Positions 29,232-38,230 of a stretch of DNA of 64,000 nucleotides are shown piece by piece; position 1 is the first letter of the stretch, and the number at the start of each line of letters is the position of its first letter. The stretch comes from Acinetobacter radioresistens DSM 6976 = NBRC 102413 = CIP 103788. Lineage in GTDB: Bacteria > Pseudomonadota > Gammaproteobacteria > Pseudomonadales > Moraxellaceae. The stretch spans positions 1,178,001 to 1,242,000 of the forward strand of contig NZ_AP019740.1 in assembly GCF_006757745.1 (NCBI RefSeq), in the 5' to 3' direction. The position numbers and the translations under genes are program-made. The notes beneath the pieces are model-generated. The model worked only from the letters and a program-made list of their open reading frames with translations, had not been told where the DNA came from and did not search any database.

Positions 29232-29666
29232 ATGAATTATATTGAAGTAAAAAAACAGTTTAATGCGCCTGTATCCGAAGTCTTTGAATTGCTCTCCAAG
29301 CATTCAACATATAATACAGCATTTGCACCTATACAGGTCGTGCGTAGTAAAGACTCAGCTGATCCGCAGCGTCCGGACGGGGTCGGATCAGTTCGCCGTA
29401 TGGGATATGGACCAGTCAAACCTCTGCAAGAAGAAATTACACTGCTTGAAGAAAATAAGCGTATTGAATATAAGATTATTAAAAATCCTTTAATCCGACA
29501 TCATTTAGGCCGAATTGAGTTTGAAGAGCTGGCAGGAGATAAAACTTTAGTGCGCTACCGGATTGAATTGCAGGCAAAGGCACCGTTTGTCAGTAAATTA
29601 ATACTTGCACAGCTTAAAGGCGCGATTACACTAGGTCTCTCAAAGTTAGCAAAATCAGTTTCTTAA
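29232..29666 (+). CDS. SRPBCC (START/Bet v1-like) family protein
   Basis: The 144-residue protein fits the SRPBCC helix-grip fold: [21 protein letters not shown] at the start, a proline/glycine turn region in the middle and a final long helix ([22 protein letters not shown]). This is the polyketide-cyclase-like type. Such proteins bind hydrophobic ligands; nothing here identifies one. It lies between tadA and cmk on the same strand, with CAGGAAAGAAA as ribosome binding site. Confidence 0.75.
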   Translation: MNYIEVKKQFNAPVSEVFELLSKHSTYNTAFAPIQVVRSKDSADPQRPDGVGSVRRMGYGPVKPLQEEITLLEENKRIEYKIIKNPLIRHHLGRIEFEELAGDKTLVRYRIELQAKAPFVSKLILAQLKGAITLGLSKLAKSVS

Positions 29667-29676
29667 TGGAAAATTA

Positions 29677-30360
29677 ATGACAGTTCAAATTATTACTATC
29701 GATGGTCCAAGTGGTTCAGGAAAGGGGACATTAGCAGCGAAGCTCGCCGAATATTATGGTTATCATTTACTTGATTCGGGAGCCTTATATCGCCTTTTAG
29801 GGCTGTCATTACATAAACGTGACCTGTTTGAAGAATTGGAAAGCAACCTGGCTGGCTGTGCAGATATGGCTGCACAGTTGAATATACGCTTTAAAAGCAC
29901 TGATCAGGGCACGAAAATCTATTTAGATGATGAAGATGTTACTCAGACTATTCGTACTGAACGGGTTGGAGAATATGCCTCAAAAGTAGCTGCTGTGCCA
30001 GAACTGCGCGCAGCCCTGTTTACACGGCAGCGTGATTTTGCACAGCAGCCGGGCCTAGTTGCAGATGGTAGGGATATGGCTACAACTATCTTTCCTGAAG
30101 CGCAGGCGAAAATCTATCTGACTGCATCTGCCGAGTCGCGTGCAGAGCGCCGCGTAAAACAGTTGCAGGGTATGGGGCTGGATGTTAAAATAAGCGACAT
30201 TTTAGCTAATATACAGGCGCGCGACAAAAGAGATATGGAACGTGAAGTTGCTCCTCTTAAGCCTGCACCAGATGCTTATATTATTGATAGCTCAAATTTG
30301 AGCATAGATCAAGTGTTTAAGTTGATGGTCAACTATGTCGATGCCCAATTAGCGCACTAA
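29677..30360 (+). CDS. cmk: Cytidylate kinase
   Basis: Cmk phosphorylates CMP and dCMP. The 227-residue protein has the P-loop [47 protein letters not shown] and the late [17 protein letters not shown], all canonical. It starts ten bases after the SRPBCC gene and precedes rpsA by about 105 bases; the cmk-rpsA-ihfB order is widespread in gammaproteobacteria. Confidence 0.95.
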   Translation: MTVQIITIDGPSGSGKGTLAAKLAEYYGYHLLDSGALYRLLGLSLHKRDLFEELESNLAGCADMAAQLNIRFKSTDQGTKIYLDDEDVTQTIRTERVGEYASKVAAVPELRAALFTRQRDFAQQPGLVADGRDMATTIFPEAQAKIYLTASAESRAERRVKQLQGMGLDVKISDILANIQARDKRDMEREVAPLKPAPDAYIIDSSNLSIDQVFKLMVNYVDAQLAH

Positions 30361-30465
30361 AGAATATCAACAGAAGCATAGCTTGATCAGTTCTTATGGA
30401 CTATGTGGATGTTTAACTAAACCGGCCTTGTCTGATCCAAGACCGTTGACTTTATCAGGTATATC

Positions 30466-32139
30466 ATGACCGAATCTTTTGCAGCCCTCTTTGAAGAAAG
30501 CGAATTAAACCTTAACGTTGAAAAGGGTGCAGTCATCCAAGGTGTTGTAGTAAGCATCGATGCTGACTGGATTACTGTTGACACTGGCCTTAAATCTGAA
30601 GGCGTTGTTGACCGTGCTGAATTTTTAAATGACCAGCGTGAACTTGAAGTTCAAGTTGGTGATACTGTAGACGTTGTTGTTGAAGCTCTTGACAACGGTA
30701 TGGGCCAAACAGTTTTATCACGTGAAAAAGCAAAACGTGCTGAAACTTGGACTAAACTTGAAAAAATCTTTGAAGACGGCGAAATCGTTACTGGTGTTAT
30801 CTCTGGTAAAGTTAAAGGCGGTTTCACAGTTGACATCGGTCCAGTTCGTGCGTTCCTGCCGGGTTCTCTGGTAGACACTCGTCCGATCCGTGATACAACT
30901 CACCTTGAAGGTAAAGAGTTAGAATTTAAAGTAATCAAACTTGATGCTAAACGCAATAATGTTGTGGTATCTCGTCGTGCAGTAATGGAAGCTGAATCTT
31001 CAGCTGACCGTGAAGCTCTTCTTGCTCAGCTTGAAGAAGGTCAAACAGTTACTGGTACGATCAAAAATCTTACTGACTACGGTGCATTCGTTGACCTGGG
31101 CGGTATTGATGGTCTTCTACACATCACTGATATGGCTTGGAAACGCATCAAGCACCCATCAGAAGTGGTTGAAGTAGGGCAAGAAGTTACTGTTAAAGTG
31201 CTTAAGTTTGACCGTGAGCGTAACCGTGTATCTCTAGGCCTTAAACAGCTTGGTGAAGATCCATGGATGGCGATCATGAACCGTTATCCTAAAGGTTCTA
31301 TCGTTAAAGCTCGTGTAACTAACCTGACTGACTACGGCTGTTTCGCTGAGATTGCTGAAGGCGTTGAAGGTTTGGTACACGTTTCAGAAATGGACCATAC
31401 TAACAAGAACATCCACCCATCTAAAGTTGTTCAGATCGGTGACGAAGTTGACGTTATGGTTCTTGAAGTGGACGAAGAACGTCGTCGTATCTCTCTGGGT
31501 ATTAAACAAACTCGTGCTAACCCATGGGAAGAGTTTGCTAAGAACCACGACAAAGGTGAAAAGGTTTCAGGTACAATCAAGTCAATTACTGACTTTGGTA
31601 TCTTTATTGGTTTGCCAGGTGGTATTGATGGTCTGGTTCACCTGTCTGACATCTCTTGGAACGAACAGGGCGAAGAAGCAATCCGTCGTTACAAGAAAGG
31701 TGATACTGTTGAAGCCGTTATCCTGTCTGTAGATGCTGAAGGCAATCGTATCAGCCTAGGTATCAAGCAATTAAACAGCGATCCGTTCAATGATTTCCTT
31801 GCTGCTAACGAACGTGGTGCTTTGGTTAAAGGTACTGTAACTGCTGTTGATGCTCGTGGCGCAACTGTGAAGTTGGCTGACGAAGTTGAAGCTACTCTGA
31901 AAGCTTCTGAAATCAACCGTGATCGCGTTGAAGATGCAACTAAATTCCTTGAAGTTGGTCAGGAAGTTGAAGCGAAGATCATCAATGTTGATCGTAAATC
32001 TCGCTCTATCAACCTGTCTATCAAAGCGAAAGATGAAGCTGAAGAGAAAGAAGCTGTAGCTAACCTGCGTCAGACTTCAACTAATCAAGACAATGGTCCT
32101 AAGACGATTGGTGACTTGATCAAGGCTCAAATGAAGTAA
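30466..32139 (+). CDS. rpsA: 30S ribosomal protein S1
   Basis: The 557-residue protein contains six S1 OB-fold repeats, seen as recurring GxVxxxxxxGxFVDxG / GLLHITDM / GLVHVSEM / [10 protein letters not shown] blocks. S1 brings mRNA to the 30S subunit and melts structure at start sites. The codon use is strongly biased (many GGT, CGT, GAA, CTT), as expected for a very highly expressed gene, and differs from its neighbours. The 105-base leader (30361-30465) is free of ORFs and could serve the known S1 autoregulation; that is inferred. Confidence 0.97.
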   Translation: MTESFAALFEESELNLNVEKGAVIQGVVVSIDADWITVDTGLKSEGVVDRAEFLNDQRELEVQVGDTVDVVVEALDNGMGQTVLSREKAKRAETWTKLEKIFEDGEIVTGVISGKVKGGFTVDIGPVRAFLPGSLVDTRPIRDTTHLEGKELEFKVIKLDAKRNNVVVSRRAVMEAESSADREALLAQLEEGQTVTGTIKNLTDYGAFVDLGGIDGLLHITDMAWKRIKHPSEVVEVGQEVTVKVLKFDRERNRVSLGLKQLGEDPWMAIMNRYPKGSIVKARVTNLTDYGCFAEIAEGVEGLVHVSEMDHTNKNIHPSKVVQIGDEVDVMVLEVDEERRRISLGIKQTRANPWEEFAKNHDKGEKVSGTIKSITDFGIFIGLPGGIDGLVHLSDISWNEQGEEAIRRYKKGDTVEAVILSVDAEGNRISLGIKQLNSDPFNDFLAANERGALVKGTVTAVDARGATVKLADEVEATLKASEINRDRVEDATKFLEVGQEVEAKIINVDRKSRSINLSIKAKDEAEEKEAVANLRQTSTNQDNGPKTIGDLIKAQMK

Positions 32140-32195
32140 TATGTAAAAAAGGACATAGTAGTGTAACTACTTAGTACTTTTTATACAAATACTGT

Positions 32196-32234
32196 AAACG
32201 GTAGCGTAGTATTAGTGTACTGCGCTACCGTTTT
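32196..32234 (+). terminator. Hairpin terminator between rpsA and ihfB
   Basis: AAACGGTAGCG (32196-32206) pairs perfectly with CGCTACCGTTT (32223-32233); further inner bases also pair. The stem is followed by TTTGTATTT. It would end or reduce rpsA transcription before ihfB. Confidence 0.7.
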
Positions 32235-32295
32235 GTATTTAAACAGGTTATTATCTGCAAGAGTTAGAGTAGCTTGATAACTTAAGAGGTCATAG

Positions 32296-32601
32296 ATGAC
32301 TACTGAAGCACTTAATAAATCCGATTTAATAGAGCGAATTGCACTGAAAAACCCGCATTTGGCTGAACCTCTTGTTGAAGAGGCCGTAAAAATCATGATT
32401 GATCAGATGATTGAAGCGCTGTCTACAGACAATCGTATTGAAATACGCGGATTTGGTAGTTTCGCATTGCACCATCGTGAACCACGTGTTGGCCGTAATC
32501 CTAAAACTGGTAAAGCGGTAGAAGTTGCAGCGAAAGCCGTACCACATTTTAAACCGGGTAAAGCACTCCGTGACGCAGTAAACGAATCTGCCAATAAATA
32601 A
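32296..32601 (+). CDS. ihfB: Integration host factor subunit beta
   Basis: The HU/IHF-family protein of 101 residues has the DNA-intercalating arm signature [26 protein letters not shown] (about 46-71) with the proline at its tip. Its location after rpsA and its N-terminus ([10 protein letters not shown]) identify the beta subunit rather than HU. IHF bends DNA in replication, recombination and transcription. Confidence 0.92.
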   Translation: MTTEALNKSDLIERIALKNPHLAEPLVEEAVKIMIDQMIEALSTDNRIEIRGFGSFALHHREPRVGRNPKTGKAVEVAAKAVPHFKPGKALRDAVNESANK

Positions 32602-32622
32602 ACTTAATCATGTGGGGTGTTT

Positions 32623-32988
32623 ATGCGTTATCTCTTAGTCGCCTTATTAATTATTGTATTTGGTTATGCACTTGCACTCGTACTGCAAAATGGAACCGAA
32701 CTTTCAGTTGACTTGTTATTTACACAAGTACCGGCTATGCGTTTGGGACTTTTGCTATTATTGACCCTATGCTTGGGAATCATTGCAGGTTTGCTTCTTG
32801 GTGTGCAAGTATTCCGCGTATTTCAACGCAATTGGGAGATTAAACGCCTTCGCCAAGACATTGAGCATTTACGTAAAGAACAGATTCATACTGCTCAGCT
32901 AGCAGCTGCCGAAGCCGCAGCAAGTGCCCGACATGAAAAAACAGTTTTAGATATTAATCCGGAAAGCCAGAATCGTACACCATTATAA
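32623..32988 (+). CDS. LapA-domain membrane protein
   Basis: From ATG 32623 (GTGGGGTGTTT just upstream acts as ribosome binding site; an in-frame GTG sits two codons earlier) the 121-residue protein shows two membrane segments (LLVALLIIVFGYALALVL and LGLLLLLTLCLGIIAGLLLGVQVF). A charged coiled-coil-like tail follows (NWEIKRLRQDIEHLRKEQ). This is the LapA/YciS pattern; YciS with YciM acts in regulating LPS synthesis in E. coli. No YciM homologue follows here: the azl cassette does. Confidence 0.82.
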   Translation: MRYLLVALLIIVFGYALALVLQNGTELSVDLLFTQVPAMRLGLLLLLTLCLGIIAGLLLGVQVFRVFQRNWEIKRLRQDIEHLRKEQIHTAQLAAAEAAASARHEKTVLDINPESQNRTPL

Positions 32989-33037
32989 TTTTTCTAGTTT
33001 AACTCTTATAAAATCCAGCTGATTTTATAAGACCCTT

Positions 33038-33070
33038 AAAAGCTCTTTATTGGAATAAAGAGCTTTTTTT
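33038..33070. terminator. Terminator between lapA-type gene and convergent azlD
   Basis: AAAAGCTCTTTAT (33038-33050), loop TGGA and the perfect 13-bp complement at 33055-33067 end in a T-run (33064-33070). It is strong on the plus strand and may also work weakly for the convergent azlCD transcript. Confidence 0.9.
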
Positions 33071-33072
33071 GT

Positions 33073-33399
33073 TTATGCAAAGCCTATATACCTCAACATA
33101 CCTGTAACGGTCATTGCAATCATAATGACTATGATAAAAGAATACTTTTTCCATGCAAATACGACTGCAACTAAAACTCCGACTAATTTACTCATGCCAC
33201 TAAAATGATCTTCAGTAAATAGTGTATTGAATAACGCTAAGCTAAACAGAAGCACACAAGCAGAGTCTGCAAAAAGCTGTTGATGAGATTCTTTAAATGT
33301 AATGCGACTGGCTAAATAGAACCCAGAATAACGAATCAGATAGGTGCCTAATGCAAGAATTATAATCGCTATAAATATATAACTTTCACTATATTTCAT
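33073..33399 (-). CDS. azlD: AzlD-family branched-chain amino acid export subunit
   Basis: The 108-residue membrane protein has AzlD features: FIAIIILALGTYLIRYSGFYLASR at the start and KLVGVLVAVVFAWKKYSFIIVIMIAMTVTGMLRYIGF at the end, with three to four membrane segments. AzlC and AzlD together export branched-chain amino acids and analogues in studied bacteria. Its ATG overlaps the azlC stop (ATGA). Since azlC here is frameshifted, AzlD may lack its partner. Confidence 0.85.
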   Translation of the reverse strand: MKYSESYIFIAIIILALGTYLIRYSGFYLASRITFKESHQQLFADSACVLLFSLALFNTLFTEDHFSGMSKLVGVLVAVVFAWKKYSFIIVIMIAMTVTGMLRYIGFA

Positions 33400-34053
33400 T
33401 TTGTTTTTCGTCCTATTATTAAACCAAACATAGACACCAAAACAGGAAGACCTGTTGGAAGTAAGGGAATAGAGGCTAAGGAAAGTGATGTACCCAGAAA
33501 TACTCGATTTCGTGTGGTTTTATTCTTGAGCATTGGCAGGATTAAGGCAAAAAGAATGGCTGGGAATGCTGCATCAATACCAAAAATATAGATATCTGGA
33601 ATATTTTTGCTAAGCAGATAACCGATAAATACACCAAGCGGCCAAAGTATGCTGATGCCTAAGCCACACATCCAGTAGGCCCACTTTTTTGAATGAGTAT
33701 TTTCTTGGCTGAGGCCGAACATGACACTCTCATCATTCATAATATGGCAAGCAAAAAATTGATAAGTATTTTTTTTCAATAAAAGTAGCAACTGATAGGC
33801 CAAAAGGGAAATGCCTTAAATTAATTAATATACCGGTCAATGCAGCAAAGATTGGATTGGCACCTGATGCAATCAGACCAATGAAAGTAAACTCTGCAGC
33901 GCCTGCCAATACAAATATAGATAAAGCTAGAGGAATCCATAAAGGTATATGGAAACTGGCTGCAATCGATCCTAAAGAAATGCCTACAATACTGGTTGCC
34001 ACCGAGATGAGTGTAATGGCTTTAATTAATTTTTTTCGCTCTTCATTGCACAT
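33396..34053 (-). pseudogene. azlC: azlC (branched-chain amino acid exporter large subunit), frameshifted in a run of eight A
   Basis: Two overlapping minus-strand frames make up one AzlC. The first (from ATG 34053) encodes ITLISVATSIVGISLGSIAAS to INLRHFPFGLSVATFIEKK, then runs out of family sequence to a stop at 33733. The second carries the rest, NTYQFFACHIMNDESVMFG to the normal end at 33396. The junction is an eight-A run on the coding strand (plus strand T, 33769-33776). With seven A the reading frame continues through EKNTYQFFACH into a protein of 218 residues, a normal AzlC length. It may be a true mutation, a phase-variable tract, a slippage-rescued gene or an assembly error. Confidence 0.85.
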
Positions 34054-34064
34054 CTTTTGTTTTC

Positions 34065-34088
34065 TATATCAAACGATCGTACGATATA
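34065..34088. promoter_or_regulatory. Palindromic operator candidate upstream of azlC
   Basis: A 24-bp imperfect palindrome with arms TATATC and GATATA around ACGATCGT pairs at 10 of 12 positions. It lies in the 90-bp gap between divergent azlC and the XRE-cupin regulator, 12 bases before the azlC start, and is a likely binding site of that regulator. Confidence 0.55.
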
Positions 34089-34106
34089 ATAGTTTAATTT
34101 TATATC

Positions 34107-34122
34107 GTTCGTCAAAACGAAC
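34107..34122. promoter_or_regulatory. Second inverted repeat in the azlC/regulator gap
   Basis: GTTCGT and ACGAAC are perfectly complementary around CAAA. It is preceded by TATATC, the same half-site that opens the palindrome at 34065, so a shared protein could bind both. It sits 22 bases before the regulator start. Confidence 0.5.
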
Positions 34123-34143
34123 ATTAGTTTTTTATGGTGAATT

Positions 34144-34692
34144 ATGACATTGCCTATTGAGATTGTGGCTAAAGGATTACAAAGAGAAAGACAAAAAGCG
34201 GGATTGTCATTGACAGAGGTAGCCCGCCGCGCAGGTATTGCTAAATCAACCTTGTCTCAACTGGAAGCTGCGCAAGGAAATCCAAGCTTGGAAACATTAT
34301 GGGCTTTATGTGTGGCTCTAGATATTCCATTTTCAAAATTAATGGAGGCTAATACTGCACAAACACAGGTTATTCGTTTTGGCGAAGGCCCATCCGTTAG
34401 TTCTGAAATTGCTCATTATCAGGCAATATTACTGGCAAACTGTCCCACAGGTGCCAGACGAGACGTTTATATCCTTACTACACATCCAGGCGAACCGCGT
34501 TGCAGTCAGCCACATTCAATCGGAAGTATAGAACATATTATTATTATGAAAGGTAAGGCTAAAGTAGGCTTAGTTTCAGAACCGATTGTGCTTAATGAAG
34601 GGGATTACATTTGTTATCCTGCCGATCAGGCTCATATTTTTGAGGCCTTAGAACATGATACGAGAGCTATTCTGATCTCTGAACAGAGATAA
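34144..34692 (+). CDS. XRE-family helix-turn-helix regulator with cupin sensor domain
   Basis: Residues 8-62 form an XRE helix-turn-helix (LQRERQKAGLSLTEVARRAGIAKSTLSQLEAAQGNPSLETLW). The C-terminal half is a small cupin barrel (GSIEHIIIMKGKAKVGL, LNEGDYICYPADQAHIFEAL). HTH-cupin proteins often control a divergent transporter or amino-acid pathway. The divergent azlCD and the palindromes between suggest this one controls branched-chain amino acid export. The ligand is not predictable. Confidence 0.88.
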   Translation: MTLPIEIVAKGLQRERQKAGLSLTEVARRAGIAKSTLSQLEAAQGNPSLETLWALCVALDIPFSKLMEANTAQTQVIRFGEGPSVSSEIAHYQAILLANCPTGARRDVYILTTHPGEPRCSQPHSIGSIEHIIIMKGKAKVGLVSEPIVLNEGDYICYPADQAHIFEALEHDTRAILISEQR

Positions 34693-34805
34693 ATATGTTT
34701 TAGAAAAGATAACCAGGCTTTTTTGCATTATCAATATATTCCTGCTTTGAGCATGGCATGAATCACTTTATAATTGGCCGATTTTTATAAGATGGAATTA
34801 AACTT

Positions 34806-35486
34806 GTGAGTATTATTGTTGCCTTAGATGCAAAAAGCCAATATGACGCCCTGAAAGTTGCAGATCAACTTGATCCATCACTATGTCGTGTCAAGGTAGG
34901 CAAAGAGCTTTTTACTCATGAAGGTCCATCAATTGTTAAAACCTTACAAAATAAAGGTTTTGAAGTTTTTCTTGATTTAAAATTTCATGATATCCCGAAT
35001 ACTACAGCTCAAGCAGTGTGTGCCGCCGCTGATCTTGGGGTCTGGATGGTAAATGTCCATGCTTCAGGTGGCCGTAAAATGATGGAAACCTGTGTAGAGC
35101 GATTAAGAGCAGGACAGTATCCTACCCAACTGATTGCAGTAACAGTACTAACCTCACAAACACGCGATGATTTGCGTGATATTGGTTTAGATGTTGAGCC
35201 TTTTGAGCAGGTTAAACGCTTGGCAAAGCTTACTCAGGAAAGTGGTCTGGATGGTGTCGTCTGTTCTGCCCAGGAAGCTCCACTATTACGTAAGGAACTA
35301 GGACAAGATTTTGCACTGGTTACTCCCGGTATCCGTCCTGCCGGTTCAAGTGCGGATGACCAAAAACGTATCGTGACTCCAAAACAGGCTGTGCTTGATG
35401 GTTCAACCCATTTAGTAATTGGACGTCCAATTACACAATCGACTGATCCTGCCGGAGCCTTAAAAGAAATTCTAGCCAGCTTATAA
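34806..35486 (+). CDS. pyrF: Orotidine 5'-phosphate decarboxylase
   Basis: PyrF performs the last step of UMP synthesis. The 226-residue TIM barrel has [13 protein letters not shown], the catalytic [16 protein letters not shown] (about residues 57-72) and the phosphate-binding [18 protein letters not shown] and [11 protein letters not shown]. The start is GTG 34806 (GTG AGT ATT ATT). Only the azl cassette and its regulator separate it from lapA. It is followed by a clear terminator. Confidence 0.95.
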   Translation: MSIIVALDAKSQYDALKVADQLDPSLCRVKVGKELFTHEGPSIVKTLQNKGFEVFLDLKFHDIPNTTAQAVCAAADLGVWMVNVHASGGRKMMETCVERLRAGQYPTQLIAVTVLTSQTRDDLRDIGLDVEPFEQVKRLAKLTQESGLDGVVCSAQEAPLLRKELGQDFALVTPGIRPAGSSADDQKRIVTPKQAVLDGSTHLVIGRPITQSTDPAGALKEILASL

Positions 35487-35515
35487 TTGGGTAATCGTAA
35501 GTTTAACTACTGCAG

Positions 35516-35552
35516 ACAAAGCTGATCACTAGTTTATCAGCTTTGTTTTTTG
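35516..35552 (+). terminator. Rho-independent terminator after pyrF
   Basis: ACAAAGCTGAT (35516-35526) pairs perfectly with ATCAGCTTTGT (35536-35546) across a nine-base loop and is followed by six T. Confidence 0.9.
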
Positions 35553-35610
35553 GCATAACCTTCTGAGGATTTAGATCAAGTACAAATAAATTCAAACTTA
35601 TATTTTTGTT

Positions 35611-36519
35611 TTATAAAAATATAAAAAAGCTTATTAGTAGAGGTGCCAGTAAAGTTAAGATTAGGCCACTCATCATGGCATGAGGAACATAATGAGTCCC
35701 GCAAGACTGTTTGACCATGGCAAGTGTTACATCCATGGAAGTTGCTCCTGCACTAGAAATTGCCGAACGCGGAAAACGCCAACCGATACAATACATCAGT
35801 AAAATTGCAAAAACTTCCCGGAACAGATCAGTGAGCAGAGCAATACTGCCAAGCTGTGGAGAGTGAATCTGACTCAGCAGGATGCCAGACATTGAGTACC
35901 AGCCATAACCTTGAGCTAAGGCCAGAATTTCATTCGCTGTGTAACTCTGTAATAAAGGAATACATAATAATGCAGCCAAGCCAGAACCAATAAAAGCCGC
36001 TAATGGAACAACCAAAATTTTCCAGCTTAACCAGGCACGGTCAAAATGGGTATGAGCCAGCTCCACACCAATTAGTAAAATAAAAACCAGTAATAGATAC
36101 CAGCTGTTAAAAGAATATTCGTTTCCAGATAATTTAATCAGCCAGCCAATGCCTGCACCCGCCATTAGAGCCAGCAGAGCATAACTGATATTCTTAATTG
36201 CCTTTAAAAACAGGTGTAAGGAAATTGAACCTTTGACACTGCTACGGTCTAGCCATTGATAAGCAAATAAACAGACAAAGAAAGATCCTAATGAGGTCAG
36301 TAGAGCAATTAATAAGGCAGGTTTTAAAATATATAAAGGATGCTGTAACTGTTGTAGAGCTTGAAAAAGTTCAAGCGATACACTTATTAATAGCAGATAA
36401 GAAAAATACGGCAAAATTTTGAAAATAAATTTTTGTACAGGAACAGGTAATTTTTTTGCAGATAAAAAGCCTAAAATCAAGGCTAAAAAAATTTGTAAAG
36501 CCAGAATAAGAGAAGTCAT
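35611..36519 (-). CDS. lysO: Lysine exporter LysO-family protein
   Basis: The 302-residue membrane protein has the DUF340/LysO pattern of many short helices, with the markers AQGYGWYSMSGILL, LGSIALLTDLFREVFAILL and SSAGATSMDVTLAMV that are conserved around the transport core of E. coli LysO (YbjE). LysO exports lysine and thialysine. It stands alone between pyrF and the monooxygenase gene, with about 50 bases to the latter on the same strand; the two may share a transcript. Confidence 0.85.
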   Translation of the reverse strand: MTSLILALQIFLALILGFLSAKKLPVPVQKFIFKILPYFSYLLLISVSLELFQALQQLQHPLYILKPALLIALLTSLGSFFVCLFAYQWLDRSSVKGSISLHLFLKAIKNISYALLALMAGAGIGWLIKLSGNEYSFNSWYLLLVFILLIGVELAHTHFDRAWLSWKILVVPLAAFIGSGLAALLCIPLLQSYTANEILALAQGYGWYSMSGILLSQIHSPQLGSIALLTDLFREVFAILLMYCIGWRFPRSAISSAGATSMDVTLAMVKQSCGTHYVPHAMMSGLILTLLAPLLISFFIFL

Positions 36520-36566
36520 GAATAAGCAGATGCAATCAACACCTGCTTATTATGTCAGGGAAAAAT

Positions 36567-38078
36567 TCAGGCTGCACGGCTTATGGTACTATTTCCCAAA
36601 AAATGATAATCCGCCGGATTTACCTTTCGGGTTTCTAGCCAGTATCGCCAGGTGTAAGTAGGCCATAGGGAAAAGTTTTTGCCGCTATTTTGCTGATACC
36701 AGCTGGTGCAGCCAGACTGCCAGACTGTACCTCTAAGCATGTCTTGGACTCGATGATTAAATTGATCCTGTACTTCGGCTTTAACGACGACTGCCTGGGT
36801 ATGAGTTTTTTCAACCAGCTGAATCAATTGCAAGATATGCTCGATTTGAGATTCAATCATAAATAAAACGGAATTATGCGCTAAAACAGTATTTGGACCT
36901 AGTAACTGAAACAGATTCGGGAAACCTTTGGTACTTACCCCATAGTAGCTTTCGGCGCCATCTTCCCAAGCCTTTGCTAATGATTGATTATGCTGGCCAA
37001 TGCATGGAAAATTCTTTAGGTAAACACGGGGATCAGTGATAAAACCTGTACCATAGATCAGGCAGTCAATTCTTCGGGTCTGACCATCCTGAGTAATAAT
37101 GCTGTCTTCAGTAATCTCCCGAATCTTATCAGTTACAAGTTCAACATTGCTCCGGTTGAAGGTTGAATAATATTTATTTGATACCAAGATGCGTTTACAG
37201 CCCATAATATAATCAGGTGTAAGTTTCTTGGCGATAGTTTTATCTTTAACCTGGAATCGTATAAAAGCGCGGCCTAGTTTTTCTACATAGCGCATAGCAA
37301 ATGGCTGTACAATTGGAATAACCCGTGATTCATTTGACCAGTACAGCCGGATCCGATGTAATTTCCTGAACCATTCCTGCTGAGCAAAAAGGTTTTTCTC
37401 CAACTGGCCATATTTGCGTTCGTCACGTGGAATGACCCAAGCTGCACTACGCTGCATTACATAGAGTTGTTTGACCTGTGAAGCTATTTCTGGAATATAT
37501 TGAATGGCACTGCCACCTGTACCAATCGATGCAACTGTTTTACCTGTCAGATCATATTGATGATCCCATTGTGATGAATGGAAAATTTTCCCATTAAATT
37601 TTTCGATACCTTTTATTTTAGGAATCTGCGGTATATGAAGCGGCCCGGAAGCAAAAATGACAAATTGGGCTTCTATATTCTCCTGCCTATCAATTTCAAT
37701 ATGCCATATATTTAACTGTTCATTATAAAAAGTTCCAGTGACTTCTGTATTGAATTGAATATATTGGCGCAGTTGATAGTTTTCAGTAAGATTCTGTATA
37801 TATTCAAAAATTTCTGGTGCCTCGGCGTAACGCTTTGACCAGTCTGTTTTTGGCGCAAAAGACAGAGAATACATGTGTGACTGTACATCACAGGCAGCTC
37901 CCGGATAGCGGTTTTCGCGCCATGTGCCCCCTACATCTCCTGTTTTTTCAATAATAATAAAGTCATCAATGTTTTGCTGTAATAACCGAATTGCGGCGGC
38001 TAAACCACCAAATCCCGCACCAATAATTGCAACTTTTACTCTGCGTCCAGTTGCAGGTTCTATATTATTTTTCTGCAT
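36567..38078 (-). CDS. Flavin-containing monooxygenase, Baeyer-Villiger type
   Basis: This 503-residue protein has an FAD Rossmann motif near the start (VAIIGAGFGGLAAAIRLL), GDVGGTWRENRYPGAACDVQSHMYS, the Baeyer-Villiger fingerprint FNGKIFHSSQW (F-x-G-x3-H-x3-W, about residues 160-170) and a second NADPH motif SIGTGGSAIQYIP. The family oxidises ketones to esters or lactones; the substrate is not clear. It diverges from an AraC-type regulator, a common layout for inducible catabolism of ketones, alkanes or terpenoids. Confidence 0.88.
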   Translation of the reverse strand: MQKNNIEPATGRRVKVAIIGAGFGGLAAAIRLLQQNIDDFIIIEKTGDVGGTWRENRYPGAACDVQSHMYSLSFAPKTDWSKRYAEAPEIFEYIQNLTENYQLRQYIQFNTEVTGTFYNEQLNIWHIEIDRQENIEAQFVIFASGPLHIPQIPKIKGIEKFNGKIFHSSQWDHQYDLTGKTVASIGTGGSAIQYIPEIASQVKQLYVMQRSAAWVIPRDERKYGQLEKNLFAQQEWFRKLHRIRLYWSNESRVIPIVQPFAMRYVEKLGRAFIRFQVKDKTIAKKLTPDYIMGCKRILVSNKYYSTFNRSNVELVTDKIREITEDSIITQDGQTRRIDCLIYGTGFITDPRVYLKNFPCIGQHNQSLAKAWEDGAESYYGVSTKGFPNLFQLLGPNTVLAHNSVLFMIESQIEHILQLIQLVEKTHTQAVVVKAEVQDQFNHRVQDMLRGTVWQSGCTSWYQQNSGKNFSLWPTYTWRYWLETRKVNPADYHFLGNSTISRAA

Positions 38079-38230
38079 TCTCTGCTAAGTCCGTTCTATT
38101 TTTATACAGATTATACAGCTTTGCTTATATTGGCCCATGATAGCAGCGACATAAATATTGATAGATTCGGCAATTAAAAAGATGAGATTTTTATAGTAAA
38201 ACAGACAGGTCAGGGTAAATTGAATTATTC

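Noticed and set aside
32140..32195. Small GTAGT/ACTAC hairpin just after rpsA as a separate terminator
   Set aside because: Only a five-base stem; the stronger hairpin at 32196-32234 explains termination.
33396..33803. Reading the two azlC frames as two separate genes
   Set aside because: Both match consecutive parts of one AzlC family protein and join in frame if one A of the eight-A run is dropped.
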